Assembly: GCA_003215415.1 (NCBI GenBank)
Contig: QCKK01000007.1
Location: 1-64,000, forward strand
Origin: Prochlorococcus sp. AG-409-N21
Lineage (GTDB): Bacteria; Cyanobacteriota; Cyanobacteriia; PCC-6307; Cyanobiaceae
Reading direction: 5' to 3'
Length of the DNA: 64,000 bases
Every line of letters starts with the position of its first letter. Positions within the stretch are counted from its first letter, which is position 1. Under the pieces are notes generated by a model. It searched no databases and was not told the DNA's origin. It saw only the letters and a list, made by a program, of their open reading frames with translations. The translations under genes were made by a program, and so were the position numbers. Of the stretch, positions 19,180-27,344 are shown in pieces.

Positions 19180-20865
19180 TTGCGACGGATAACTGCAAAA
19201 AGTCTTTTGCTTGCCGGGGTCCTAATTCAGGGGGTACATACGGTAAATGCAAAACTTTCAAATGAGTTGTCTCCATCAAATCCAGCTAAAACATCTTTGT
19301 TCGAAAGAAGATTGGCTGGAGGTAGAGCACTTGTTCAAAAAGAATCTAATCAACAGCCGATAACAGAAGAGTCAATACCTTCTCAAGTGAATGTCTCGAC
19401 AGATAAAAGTAGTCTTATCAACACTCAAGACAGCCTATCTATTCCTAAACAATCAAGTGAAGTTCAAATCAAAGAGCTACGTCCATTGCAAATAGAAGAT
19501 ATTGGGGAATTGGTTGAAGCTAATAACCCACAGTTAAAAGCACTGTCAATTCAAATAGATGAGGCAAAGTCTCTTCTTTTGGCAGCATTATCAGCTCGGT
19601 ATCCCAAAATCAACCTTCTAGGAAATGGTTTACCGGAATATCTCTCTGGCAAACAATATAGAAATCCAGATTTCACCTCAACTCCAAATACAAAAAGTAA
19701 TGTTTGGAGAATGTCATTATCTTTCCAAGTAAAATGGGATGTTATAGATCCAGCAAGAGTACCAGAAATAGCAGCCGCGAGAGATAGTTACGAAAAAGCA
19801 ATTGATACTTATATGATTGGGCTAAGAAATACAAGATTAGTTGCAATCTCTCAATACTTCTTATTACAAAGAGCAGATGAAGGAGTAAGGATTGGAAAGC
19901 AATCAATCAAAGCTTCACTAATCAGTCTGCGTGATGCGCGAGCTCGATATGAAGCCGGTGTGGCTACCAAGCTTGAGGTACTACAAGCAGAAACACAACT
20001 TGCAAGAGATAAGCGGTTACTAACAAGTAAGCTAGGCGAGCAAAAAATAACAAGAAGAAAATTAGCAAGTATATTGAATCTGCCCGAACATATAACCCCA
20101 ACTGCCGCATCTCCACCTCAAGTCATGGGCATATGGCAACCAAGTCTTCAGGAAAGCATTGTCGCAGCATTCAAATTTCGAGAGGAGCTAGATAGCTTGC
20201 TTTTAGAGATATCAATTAATAATAGTAATGCAAATGCGGCTTTAGCATCAATACAACCAAATCTAAGTCTAGTCAATACATTTACAAGCTCAAGGTATAA
20301 AGGACAAGCTAACACCAAGGATGTAGATACGGATGATTATGGTTGGTCAAATGACAATGTTATAGGTTTAACATCTACCTGGAACATCTTTGATGGAGGA
20401 AGAGCAAAAGCACTGTACAAATATAATAAGCAAAAAGCAAAGGCTAGCGAACAAAGATTTGCCTCAAAAAGAAACGATATTCGAAAAGAAGTAGAAGAAA
20501 GTTTCTTTAATCTTGAAACATCTAACCAAGATATAGCAACAATGACTAGAGAAATATTAGCATCTAGAGAATCACTTAGATTAGCCAGACTACGTTTCCA
20601 AGCTGGTGTTACTACTCAAAGAGAAGTTGTAAACGCGCAACGAGATCTTACAGCTGCAGAAGTACGTTATTCTGATGCTATAACCTCTTACAATACTAGT
20701 CTTGCACAGTTAAGAAGAAGCACTGGTCTTGACATGGTCAAAGCATGCAAACCAATCGAATTGCCGGCTGAAAAAATATCTGATGATGATCTAACAGACA
20801 TACCAATTGATCCAATGCCAGTGATTCCTGCATGTCAGGCTTCAAAACAAAACGAACAAATTTAA
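19180..20865 (+). CDS. TolC-family outer-membrane efflux protein
   Basis: The 561-residue protein begins with a signal peptide (RRITAKSLLLAGVLIQGVHTVNA) and continues with two outer-membrane-efflux repeats, seen as ARYEAGVATKLEVLQAETQLARDKR and, about 260 residues later, LRFQAGVTTQREVVNAQRDLTAAE. These helical hairpins form the periplasmic tunnel of a TolC trimer used by type I secretion and multidrug pumps. A low-complexity polar linker (about 25-100) precedes the first repeat. TTG 19180 is the only start that includes the full signal peptide. No pump gene is adjacent. Confidence 0.9.
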   Translation: MRRITAKSLLLAGVLIQGVHTVNAKLSNELSPSNPAKTSLFERRLAGGRALVQKESNQQPITEESIPSQVNVSTDKSSLINTQDSLSIPKQSSEVQIKELRPLQIEDIGELVEANNPQLKALSIQIDEAKSLLLAALSARYPKINLLGNGLPEYLSGKQYRNPDFTSTPNTKSNVWRMSLSFQVKWDVIDPARVPEIAAARDSYEKAIDTYMIGLRNTRLVAISQYFLLQRADEGVRIGKQSIKASLISLRDARARYEAGVATKLEVLQAETQLARDKRLLTSKLGEQKITRRKLASILNLPEHITPTAASPPQVMGIWQPSLQESIVAAFKFREELDSLLLEISINNSNANAALASIQPNLSLVNTFTSSRYKGQANTKDVDTDDYGWSNDNVIGLTSTWNIFDGGRAKALYKYNKQKAKASEQRFASKRNDIRKEVEESFFNLETSNQDIATMTREILASRESLRLARLRFQAGVTTQREVVNAQRDLTAAEVRYSDAITSYNTSLAQLRRSTGLDMVKACKPIELPAEKISDDDLTDIPIDPMPVIPACQASKQNEQI

Positions 20866-20866
20866 G

Positions 20867-20876
20867 AGGATTTACA
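20867..20876 (+). promoter_or_regulatory. Shine-Dalgarno site deciding the start of the phosphatase gene
   Basis: AGAGGA lies six to eight bases before GTG 20877 and directly after the tolC stop. It favours that GTG over the in-frame ATG at 20832, which would overlap tolC by 34 bp and lacks a site. Confidence 0.7.
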
Positions 20877-21677
20877 GTGCCAAAAGGTTTAAGTCACAGT
20901 CAAATTAATTTAATAAATAGATTGCTTTCAAAAGTTTCTGAAAGGCAAATAAGAGATTTTGGGAAGATATCTGCAGACTACAAATCAGATGGAAGTTTAA
21001 TCACTAGTTGCGATCAATGGAGTGATAAAACACTTGTAGATGGGCTAGCAGAGATTGCTCCTGGTGAAGGAGTATTAAGTGAAGAAGGAAGCAAAATTGT
21101 CCCCGACACAGAAGCCTATTGGATTGTAGATCCGTTGGATGGAACAACAAATTTTACTGCAGGTATTCCTTTCTGGGCAATATCTGTTGCGAGGTTTCTC
21201 GATGGCAGGCCAGAGTCAGCATTTCTATATTTTCCAGCACTCCAACAAAGAATTTTTGCAGTCAAAGGTAAAGGTGTTTTGCTAAATGATATTCCTCTAA
21301 GTATTAAGAGCAGAATGAATTCTAAGAGTGCATGCACATCTTTATGCAGTAGATCTATACGAGTTCTCCAACAACGGCCAAATAAACCTTTCCCTGGAAA
21401 AATCAGATTGCTTGGAGTGGCAAGTTTAAACTTGGCAAGTGTTGCTCTAGGACAAACAATTGCAGCTTTAGAGGCAACACCAAAGATCTGGGACATAGCA
21501 TCTTCTTGGCTAGTCCTTAGCGAACTAGAGTGTCCAATTAAATGGCTAGATAATGATCCCTGCCATTTAAAGCCAGGAGAAGAAGTTGGCTCAACTAGTT
21601 TCCCAATGCTAGCGGCAAGTACACATGAAGAATTGGAAAAAATGCTTCCATGGGGGGAAACTCTATTAGACAAATAG
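20877..21677 (+). CDS. Inositol-monophosphatase family phosphatase
   Basis: The metal-binding motifs are EEGS (residue about 74 onward), DPLDGTTNFTAGIPFW and the C-terminal WDIASSWLVL, the standard set for Mg-dependent inositol monophosphatase-like enzymes. Family members act on inositol-1-phosphate, histidinol phosphate, PAP or fructose bisphosphate, and the substrate here cannot be named from motifs alone. I start at GTG 20877 (266 residues) because of the good ribosome-binding site; the longer ATG 20832 form overlaps tolC. Confidence 0.85.
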   Translation: MPKGLSHSQINLINRLLSKVSERQIRDFGKISADYKSDGSLITSCDQWSDKTLVDGLAEIAPGEGVLSEEGSKIVPDTEAYWIVDPLDGTTNFTAGIPFWAISVARFLDGRPESAFLYFPALQQRIFAVKGKGVLLNDIPLSIKSRMNSKSACTSLCSRSIRVLQQRPNKPFPGKIRLLGVASLNLASVALGQTIAALEATPKIWDIASSWLVLSELECPIKWLDNDPCHLKPGEEVGSTSFPMLAASTHEELEKMLPWGETLLDK

Positions 21678-21830
21678 TTCTATAGTATTAGTATAAATTA
21701 ATTTCAAAGACTATAAATTCAGAATCAAACTTTTATTAGGTATGAAAATTTGTAATTAGCAAGAATTTCTCATCATTACATTTCTAGCCTTAAAGCTGAA
21801 TGGGATATATCCTTAGATTTTAGTTGAGAC

Positions 21831-22760
21831 GTGCTTCATCGTTTACAACGACAAATCAAATGGCTTGTAGGGACATTATGGAGTGCCTTTGAACGTTGGA
21901 GTAGTTGTGATTGTGTTGATCTAAGTGCAGCTTTTGCTTATTACTCACTTCAATCCTTCTTCCCAATTTTATTGATCTCTTTGTCGGTTGCATCCTGGTT
22001 TCTAGGCACTCAACAAGGCCTGGATGAACTAATTATTAACTATGCAGCTCAAGTTTTGCCTCCCTCTGTCGTTGAATTAGTTGATACAACCTTAATCAAA
22101 CTGGTAAATCAAGGATTTGGAGCAGGATTGTTAGGCGCTATCTTTCTTATGGTCACAGCAGGCAATGCATATCTAACGTTACAACGAGGTGCGGATAGAC
22201 TATGGTCCGATGTTTTACCTTTGCCCACCTCACCAGCACCTTGGAAATTACAAGCATCGAGATTTTTACGTGCTCGCCTAGAAGCATTTCTCATAGTTTT
22301 ACTGGTAGGAATTTTTCTTGTTATTGATCAAATAAGCACTAATTTGAGAGTGATTCCAGGAGCACTATTAGAAGAAATCAAGCAAACTTCTCCATGGATT
22401 TCAAATTTTTTATCAGCTTTTCCAGTACTTGAAGTAGGTCAATTCATCATTCCATTAATTGGTTTATCAGGGATGGCTTTGCTCCTACAAGCATTATTAC
22501 CAAGTAGGCGTGTACCCATTCGACCTCTTATTCCAGGGGCAATCATGATTGGTATATTGCTGACCATACTGAACTTGGCCGTTAGTAGAAGTATTCTTTC
22601 CCTAGGATCGAGATTTCAAGCATATGGATTTATTGGAGGCGTCTTGGTCCTTACACTCTGGGTATGGATGGTTGGTGTCATTTTGTACTTTGGGCAATGT
22701 TGGAGCATTGTGATAGCAAGCACAAAAATGTCTAGAAAAAGCGTAACTTCAGAAATTTAG
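21831..22760 (+). CDS. YihY/BrkB-family membrane protein
   Basis: The 309-residue protein has six membrane helices and the family blocks AFAYYSLQSFFPILLISLSVASWFLG, LGAIFLMVTAGNAYLTLQRGADRLW and FQAYGFIGGVLVLTLWVWMVGVILYFG. This family was once called ribonuclease BN but is now regarded as a membrane protein of unknown transport or envelope function. The GTG start at 21831 gives the usual short N-terminus. It precedes the zinc-ribbon membrane gene by eight bases in an operon. Confidence 0.88.
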   Translation: MLHRLQRQIKWLVGTLWSAFERWSSCDCVDLSAAFAYYSLQSFFPILLISLSVASWFLGTQQGLDELIINYAAQVLPPSVVELVDTTLIKLVNQGFGAGLLGAIFLMVTAGNAYLTLQRGADRLWSDVLPLPTSPAPWKLQASRFLRARLEAFLIVLLVGIFLVIDQISTNLRVIPGALLEEIKQTSPWISNFLSAFPVLEVGQFIIPLIGLSGMALLLQALLPSRRVPIRPLIPGAIMIGILLTILNLAVSRSILSLGSRFQAYGFIGGVLVLTLWVWMVGVILYFGQCWSIVIASTKMSRKSVTSEI

Positions 22761-22764
22761 GAGG
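22759..22764 (+). promoter_or_regulatory. Strong Shine-Dalgarno AGGAGG before the zinc-ribbon gene
   Basis: The AGGAGG overlaps the stop codon of the upstream BrkB-family gene (TAG at 22758-22760) and lies four bases before ATG 22769. Such strong sites are uncommon in this window, so it marks the small gene as translated. Confidence 0.75.
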
Positions 22765-22768
22765 AATA

Positions 22769-23107
22769 ATGCAGCGATCATCAAGCTTTATCTGGCTTAT
22801 TCTTGCATTATTACTTTTACTTCCAACTGGGTTTGGGAGAGTGCTAATAGATCTTGCAGGGGGATTATTTTTAGCCTTCTTAACTTTACCAATTATAATC
22901 GCTGGTCTTGGTTGGGTCGGTTGGCGAATACTACAATCACAAATGAAAACATGCCCAGCATGTGGTGCAAATACTCTAACAAGTTCTAGTCAATGTCCAA
23001 TATGTGGATCGGAGATGAATGCCAATCAAAAAGTAAGCTTAGAAGAAAATAATGTTCCGGCAAGTTCGGCAACAATTGATATCAAAGCCGAGGAGGCTGA
23101 TCCCTAG
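22769..23107 (+). CDS. Membrane-anchored zinc-ribbon protein
   Basis: The 112-residue protein starts with two hydrophobic helices (about 7-25 and 28-50) and continues with a cytosolic zinc ribbon made of CPACG (65-69) and CPICG (80-84), followed by an acidic, probably disordered tail. Function is unknown. It is co-directional with and directly behind the BrkB-family gene, and convergent with xseB. Confidence 0.75.
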   Translation: MQRSSSFIWLILALLLLLPTGFGRVLIDLAGGLFLAFLTLPIIIAGLGWVGWRILQSQMKTCPACGANTLTSSSQCPICGSEMNANQKVSLEENNVPASSATIDIKAEEADP

Positions 23108-23154
23108 AATTAACCTCTCAAGCCTCTATTTATTAATCAGAAGTTATTATCAAG

Positions 23155-23475
23155 TTAGTCTTTAAGGCTTTCAGGATCAATTTGGATTAAAGACTGCTCA
23201 ACATCATTAAGTATACTTTCACAATGTTGGAGATAAATTTTACCCTTCATGTAATAATCCTCAAGCTTATCAATGCTAATATTTTCTTTTTTCAATTCAA
23301 CTATGAGCGCATCTAATCTTTCTATTGAATCTTCATATGTAAGTAGATCAATCTCTTGCTTAAGGATTTGATATGTATTTTTCACGGCATTATTCAACTT
23401 TTCATTACCTTTAATTGGATTACGATCAACATCATCTTTGGAACAATTTTTTTTAGAAGATATTTTTTTAGTCAT
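23155..23475 (-). CDS. xseB: Exodeoxyribonuclease VII small subunit
   Basis: The C-terminal half has the XseB pattern: LTYEDSIERLDALIVELKKENISIDKLEDYYMKGKIYLQHCESILNDVE, two antiparallel helices. XseB binds XseA to form ExoVII, which degrades single-stranded DNA from both ends. At 106 residues it is longer than the usual 70-80 because of a Lys/Asn-rich N-terminal extension of about 35 residues. It overlaps the end of xseA by 4 bp, the usual coupled arrangement. Confidence 0.88.
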   Translation of the reverse strand: MTKKISSKKNCSKDDVDRNPIKGNEKLNNAVKNTYQILKQEIDLLTYEDSIERLDALIVELKKENISIDKLEDYYMKGKIYLQHCESILNDVEQSLIQIDPESLKD

Positions 23476-24629
23476 AAATCGCTTTTATTGTAATTAATTT
23501 TATTAGTAGACGCTTCAAGATCTCCATCCTTCAACTGAATTCTTAATTTATCTCCTTCAGTTAGGTCATCGACACTAGCAATCAACTTTCCAAAATCATT
23601 CCTCAATATTGCAAAGCCTCTTTCTAGTGAATTTGAAACAGACAAAGCATGCAGTATTTGCTCTTTTTGCTGCAATAAAGACCTATAACGTTTAACAATC
23701 AACAATGGTGAGCAATCAGCCAGTCGGATTACTCGCTCTTTGAGTAACATTTTTTGATTGCTAATTAGCCAATGAAAATGATCAAATAAGCTTTGACGTC
23801 TTTGTAGAAGGTCACCCAATGCTACTAAACGACTTGGCAACAATGCCACAATAGCTGCTGTAGGCGTGGCAGCACGATAATCAGAAACTAAATCGGCAAC
23901 AGTTAAATCATCCTCATGTCCAAGACCAGTAACAACTGGTCTTGGGAAAGCTGCTAATTTTCTACAAAGATCCAAATCATCAAAAATCATTAGATCTTCT
24001 CGACTTCCGCCACCCCGTGCAAGAACAATTGCCTCAATTCCAAGCCGATTTAATTGAGTTGAAAGATTATTTAAAATATCCACAATCGTCTTAGCTAAAT
24101 TACCCTGAACAGGAATAGGTAAAATAATTATATTAGTCTTAGGCCATCGCTCTTTAGAAGTTCGCATCATATCTGCCAATGCAGAGCTCGGAACACTTGT
24201 GAGTATTGCGATAGTAGATGGATATGAAGGTAAAGCTCTCTTTCTTTCCTCAGCAATCAATCCTTCTTTCATTAAAAGATCTCTATTGATCTGAAATTTC
24301 TGTAAAACTGTCGTCAGGCTCGGTCGAATATCTAAAACTTGAACCGAAAGAGTTGCACGCGAAGTCCAAAAATTGAGTTTTCCAACAACTATTACTGCTT
24401 CTCCTTCAGAGGGTTTGTAATTCAACTTCTCCAATTGTGAGGACCAAATAACTGCTGTGATACTCGCCCCCTCATCCGAGAGAGTTAGCCATTGATGTCC
24501 TTTTCTGATAGCTGACTTTGTTATAGATGCATGCAATAGAAAACGAGGAGCAAAGCCTCTCTCCAACAAATTACCAATAGCCGCATTTAATTCACGGATT
24601 GAATAATTAGGTAGTGAATCAATCTTCAA
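23472..24629 (-). CDS. xseA: Exodeoxyribonuclease VII large subunit
   Basis: The 385-residue protein has an N-terminal OB-fold (WLTLSDEGASITAVIWSSQLEKL) and the ExoVII catalytic core: LPSYPSTIAILTSVPSSALADM, PIPVQGNLAKTIVDIL, EAIVLARGGGSREDLMIFDDLDLCRKLAAFPRPVVTGLGHEDDLTVADLVSDYRAATPTAA. These include the conserved GGGS and GHE-D residues. It forms the nuclease with XseB just downstream. It is slightly shorter than E. coli XseA because the C-terminal coiled coil is reduced. Confidence 0.93.
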   Translation of the reverse strand: MKIDSLPNYSIRELNAAIGNLLERGFAPRFLLHASITKSAIRKGHQWLTLSDEGASITAVIWSSQLEKLNYKPSEGEAVIVVGKLNFWTSRATLSVQVLDIRPSLTTVLQKFQINRDLLMKEGLIAEERKRALPSYPSTIAILTSVPSSALADMMRTSKERWPKTNIIILPIPVQGNLAKTIVDILNNLSTQLNRLGIEAIVLARGGGSREDLMIFDDLDLCRKLAAFPRPVVTGLGHEDDLTVADLVSDYRAATPTAAIVALLPSRLVALGDLLQRRQSLFDHFHWLISNQKMLLKERVIRLADCSPLLIVKRYRSLLQQKEQILHALSVSNSLERGFAILRNDFGKLIASVDDLTEGDKLRIQLKDGDLEASTNKINYNKSDL

Positions 24630-24795
24630 GATGCCTATAAGCTAAACCCCAATAAAGAGATACAAGAAGGCTGAAAGATGTTAAAAGCCTTCCCCAAACA
24701 TGATCAAGCTGGGTAGCGCCTATTGCAGAAATGACCAAAGCCATACTTAGCAATCTCGCACCATCACGCTTGTTGGTAACGTAGAAGCGAGCCAA
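24619..24795 (-). CDS. Small hypothetical membrane protein (58 residues)
   Basis: A 58-codon frame from TTG 24795 to TGA 24619 encodes a basic N-terminus (ARFYVTNKRDGARLL), a hydrophobic stretch (SMALVISAIGATQLDHVWGRLL) and a second one (TSFSLLVSLYWGLAY) before a short tail. It overlaps xseA by 11 bp on the same strand, as coupled genes often do. No homologue is recognised. The start is uncertain, since an in-frame stop lies about ten codons upstream and ATG 24744-ward would be much shorter. Confidence 0.45.
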   Translation of the reverse strand: MARFYVTNKRDGARLLSMALVISAIGATQLDHVWGRLLTSFSLLVSLYWGLAYRHLED

Positions 24796-24904
24796 AGAAA
24801 AATTGCTTTTACATACTTTGACTGAAAATCAGTCAAAAAAGAAATAAATTAAAAAACAAGCATAAATTTTCTTTCCTAAACCAAAGTTTTAAAGCCCCAA
24901 ACAA

Positions 24905-25054
24905 TCAACCAAGACCCATTTGCCTAAGAATCCCTTGACCAGTAAGTAACTCTGTTCCAAGGCCAACAAGAATACCCAACATTGCTAATCTGCCATTCCA
25001 GGTTTCTGCATAGTTAACGAAGCCAAAGCGTGGCTGGTTGTTGCTATTAGACAT
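24905..25054 (-). CDS. hli: High-light-inducible protein (HLI/SCP)
   Basis: The 49-residue, single-helix protein has the chlorophyll-binding motif of the LHC superfamily: E17-T-W-N20-G-R-L-A-M-L-G, in which Glu and Asn bind chlorophyll. HLI proteins bind chlorophyll and carotenoid at photosystem II and quench excess excitation, and they are amplified in Prochlorococcus. An N-terminal leader of ten polar residues precedes the domain. A GGAGG site lies shortly before the ATG. A second, longer HLI gene is at 57979. Confidence 0.9.
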   Translation of the reverse strand: MSNSNNQPRFGFVNYAETWNGRLAMLGILVGLGTELLTGQGILRQMGLG

Positions 25055-25109
25055 AAATCCTCCGAGTACAAATCAATTAAAGAAGCTATTAGGAAAAAGC
25101 TCAAGCAGT

Positions 25110-25511
25110 TCAACGAACATGTCTTGCTCCATCAACCGGATGATAATCCTCACCGGTCAATTCTTCATAAAGAATTGCAGGCAAACCAGTCTCAAACATA
25201 GTTTGAAGTGCTTCTTTTAAAAATGGGTTCCATCCTCCTGTACTGACATCCCCATGGCGGACTGTCCAATCCCAAGTTCCTTGTAAGTCTCTAGGAATTC
25301 TTCCTTCTCTATCTCGTCTTGCGACAAGATCTAAAGATTCAACCAAACCAACTTGAACTGGCTGTTTGCCATAAGCAGGTGTCAGACTTAGTTCAAGTCG
25401 AACAGGATCCTCCTTCAAAAGTCTCAAACGAAACCTTGGAGGTAATTTCACAGCCTTCACAACTGCAATAACGATTCGAGTTCTTGGATCCAACAGGGCC
25501 TCCCTCTTCAA
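25110..25511 (-). CDS. Conserved hypothetical protein (133 residues)
   Basis: I do not recognise a named domain. The protein is soluble and mixed alpha/beta in look, with ALLDPRTRIVIAVVKAVKLPPRFRLRLLKEDPVRLELSL, KQPVQVGLVESLDLVA and the C-terminal ALQTMFETGLPAILYEELTGEDYHPVDGARHVR. It looks well ordered rather than spurious and resembles conserved marine picocyanobacterial proteins I have seen. It sits between the hli and DUF2973 genes on the same strand. Confidence 0.7.
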   Translation of the reverse strand: MKREALLDPRTRIVIAVVKAVKLPPRFRLRLLKEDPVRLELSLTPAYGKQPVQVGLVESLDLVARRDREGRIPRDLQGTWDWTVRHGDVSTGGWNPFLKEALQTMFETGLPAILYEELTGEDYHPVDGARHVR

Positions 25512-25548
25512 GTCCTAAAAACAACCTCAACAAAACCTAATGCAAAAT

Positions 25549-25827
25549 TTATTCAGCTGAGGTTTCGTCAGACGGAGATACTTCATTATCGCCAGAGAAA
25601 CGAACGGTCAACAGATCTTCATCAGTAATACGTCCTTCTTGATCTAGCAACTCTGGATGAACAGTCAAGCGTCCTGTTCGATCTCCAGTTGCCTTCTGGC
25701 TATTCGCCGAATGAACAGTTGAATTCCCACCAGCAGCACGAAAACCCTTCGCCATTACGCGAAAAGCCTGCCAAAGCAGCAACAAAGCAGCTAATCCGTA
25801 AAAAACTGGGAAAAGAGTGGTGAGCAT
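25549..25827 (-). CDS. DUF2973-family small membrane protein
   Basis: This 92-residue protein has one N-terminal membrane helix (LFPVFYGLAALLLLWQAF) and then the block GDRTGRLTVHPELLDQEGRITDEDLLTVRF, which is the hallmark of the cyanobacterial DUF2973 family. Its function is unknown. The acidic C-terminus (PSDETSAE) is not conserved. It is divergent from htrA across 266 bp. Confidence 0.65.
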   Translation of the reverse strand: MLTTLFPVFYGLAALLLLWQAFRVMAKGFRAAGGNSTVHSANSQKATGDRTGRLTVHPELLDQEGRITDEDLLTVRFSGDNEVSPSDETSAE

Positions 25828-26017
25828 GTCTTCAATATGATTAATAAATGCCGTTATGGGGTAATCGAAAATTCAATTAATGATTTGCTTAATCAGAGAG
25901 ACTCATTCAAATCTCCTATTCTGAGAAGGTGTAGACCGATTTTACATGCAAAAACTTCCTGGATGACTAGCTGAAAATTTAGAATCCTTTTGTCGCAATA
26001 GTTAACTGATCAAGGTT

Positions 26018-26040
26018 CATTCAAGCAAGTTGCTTGAATG
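26018..26040 (+). promoter_or_regulatory. Perfect 10-bp hairpin upstream of htrA
   Basis: CATTCAAGCA and TGCTTGAATG are exact inverted copies around a 3-base loop AGT, ending 53 bases before ATG 26094. No T-run follows on either strand, so a terminator is unlikely. A protein-binding operator or a 5' UTR hairpin that controls htrA are the obvious readings; none is proven. The rest of the 266-bp spacer shows no gene. Confidence 0.6.
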
Positions 26041-26093
26041 AGGACTTTTCTTGAGATCACAAGGTTCGAATTGAAAAAATTTAGCTCCAAACA

Positions 26094-27317
26094 ATGTCAT
26101 CTAAATTAAATATCAAATCATTTCTAGCTATTCCAATGGATTTAGAAATAAAAAAAGAATCTAATTCCTTTCAAAATCTCTCCTTTCCTAAAATGCCAAT
26201 CTCAATAATCAAATCAAATTATAAAAGCCTCATATTAATTCTTGCTATCACATCATTACCAATATTATCCAACTTAAAACCAAAGTCACTAAATGCCTCC
26301 TCAACACAATTACAAATCAATAAAGAATCATTTGTATCTATAGCTGTCGCCAAAAGTGGACCAGCAGTGGTAACACTTGAAACTCAAAGAACAGTGCGCT
26401 CGCAAGGACCAGGAGGTCTACCTCCAAGATTGTTGATGGATCCTTATTTACAACGATTTTTTGGATTGCCAGAAATGGATATTCCACGCTCTCGAATAGA
26501 AAGAAGTCAAGGCAGTGGTGTAATTTTCTCTAGTAATGGATTAGTTCTGACTAATGCACATGTAGTGGAGAATATCGAATCATTAATTGTTGGCTTATCT
26601 GATGGAAGAAGAGTTACTGCAAAAGTTATTGGTCAAGATAGGCTTACAGACCTTGCTGTAATTCGTCTAGATGGATATGGCCCATGGCCAACTGCAAAAT
26701 TAGGAAACTCTGATGCACTTAATGTAGGTGATTGGGCTATCGCGGTTGGCAATCCCTTTGGGCTAGAAAATACAGTAACTCTTGGGATAATTAGCAATTT
26801 AAATCGCAATGTTGCACAGCTTGGTATATCAGATAAGAGGTTAAATTTGATCCAAACTGACGCAGCAATTAATCCTGGTAATTCCGGCGGGCCTCTACTT
26901 AATGCTGAAGGGGAAGTTATAGGTATAAATACACTTGTTCGCTCTGGACCAGGAGCAGGGTTAGGCTTCGCAATACCAATAAATCGTGCAAAAAGTATAG
27001 CGAAAGAACTTGTGGAGATGGGGCGTGCTAGTCACCCAATTATTGGAGTCAGTCTTTCTTCATTTCCACAAAATAACATTCAAGGCGTGATCATTCGTTA
27101 TGTAATACCAAAAGGTCCTGCTGCAAAGGGAGGGTTAAAAATTGGAGATATCATTTACTCGATAGACAATAGAAAGATGAATAAACCTTCTGATGTTATT
27201 GAGATCATCAATGAAAGTGGAGTAAACAAAACATTGAAATTCCTCCTAAAACGAGGGGGCCAGGAATTTTACGTGCTAATACGACCTGTTGATATAAATA
27301 AGATTGAAACACCTTAA
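26094..27317 (+). CDS. HtrA/Deg-family serine protease with one PDZ domain
   Basis: Deg proteases degrade or refold damaged periplasmic and lumenal proteins and matter for photosystem II repair. The 407-residue protein has the trypsin triad: His in VLTNAHVV, Asp in LTDLAVIRL and Ser in NPGNSGGPLLN, plus ERSQGSGVIFSSNG. A single PDZ domain occupies the last 90 residues (GVIIRYVIPKGPAAKGGLKIGDIIYSID). An N-terminal segment with a hydrophobic stretch (about 45-57, LILILAITSLPIL) serves as signal or anchor. The start codon within the first 45 residues is not firm. A hairpin lies upstream. Confidence 0.92.
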   Translation: MSSKLNIKSFLAIPMDLEIKKESNSFQNLSFPKMPISIIKSNYKSLILILAITSLPILSNLKPKSLNASSTQLQINKESFVSIAVAKSGPAVVTLETQRTVRSQGPGGLPPRLLMDPYLQRFFGLPEMDIPRSRIERSQGSGVIFSSNGLVLTNAHVVENIESLIVGLSDGRRVTAKVIGQDRLTDLAVIRLDGYGPWPTAKLGNSDALNVGDWAIAVGNPFGLENTVTLGIISNLNRNVAQLGISDKRLNLIQTDAAINPGNSGGPLLNAEGEVIGINTLVRSGPGAGLGFAIPINRAKSIAKELVEMGRASHPIIGVSLSSFPQNNIQGVIIRYVIPKGPAAKGGLKIGDIIYSIDNRKMNKPSDVIEIINESGVNKTLKFLLKRGGQEFYVLIRPVDINKIETP

Positions 27318-27344
27318 ATGAATTATATATTCACGAGAGAATAC

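Noticed and set aside
21116-21673. 185-residue minus frame inside the phosphatase gene
   Set aside because: Antisense shadow of the IMPase motifs; the long open frame is due to codon bias.
26018-26040. Rho-independent terminator for the DUF2973 or htrA side
   Set aside because: The hairpin is strong but neither strand shows a T-run, and it lies upstream of, not after, the nearest genes.
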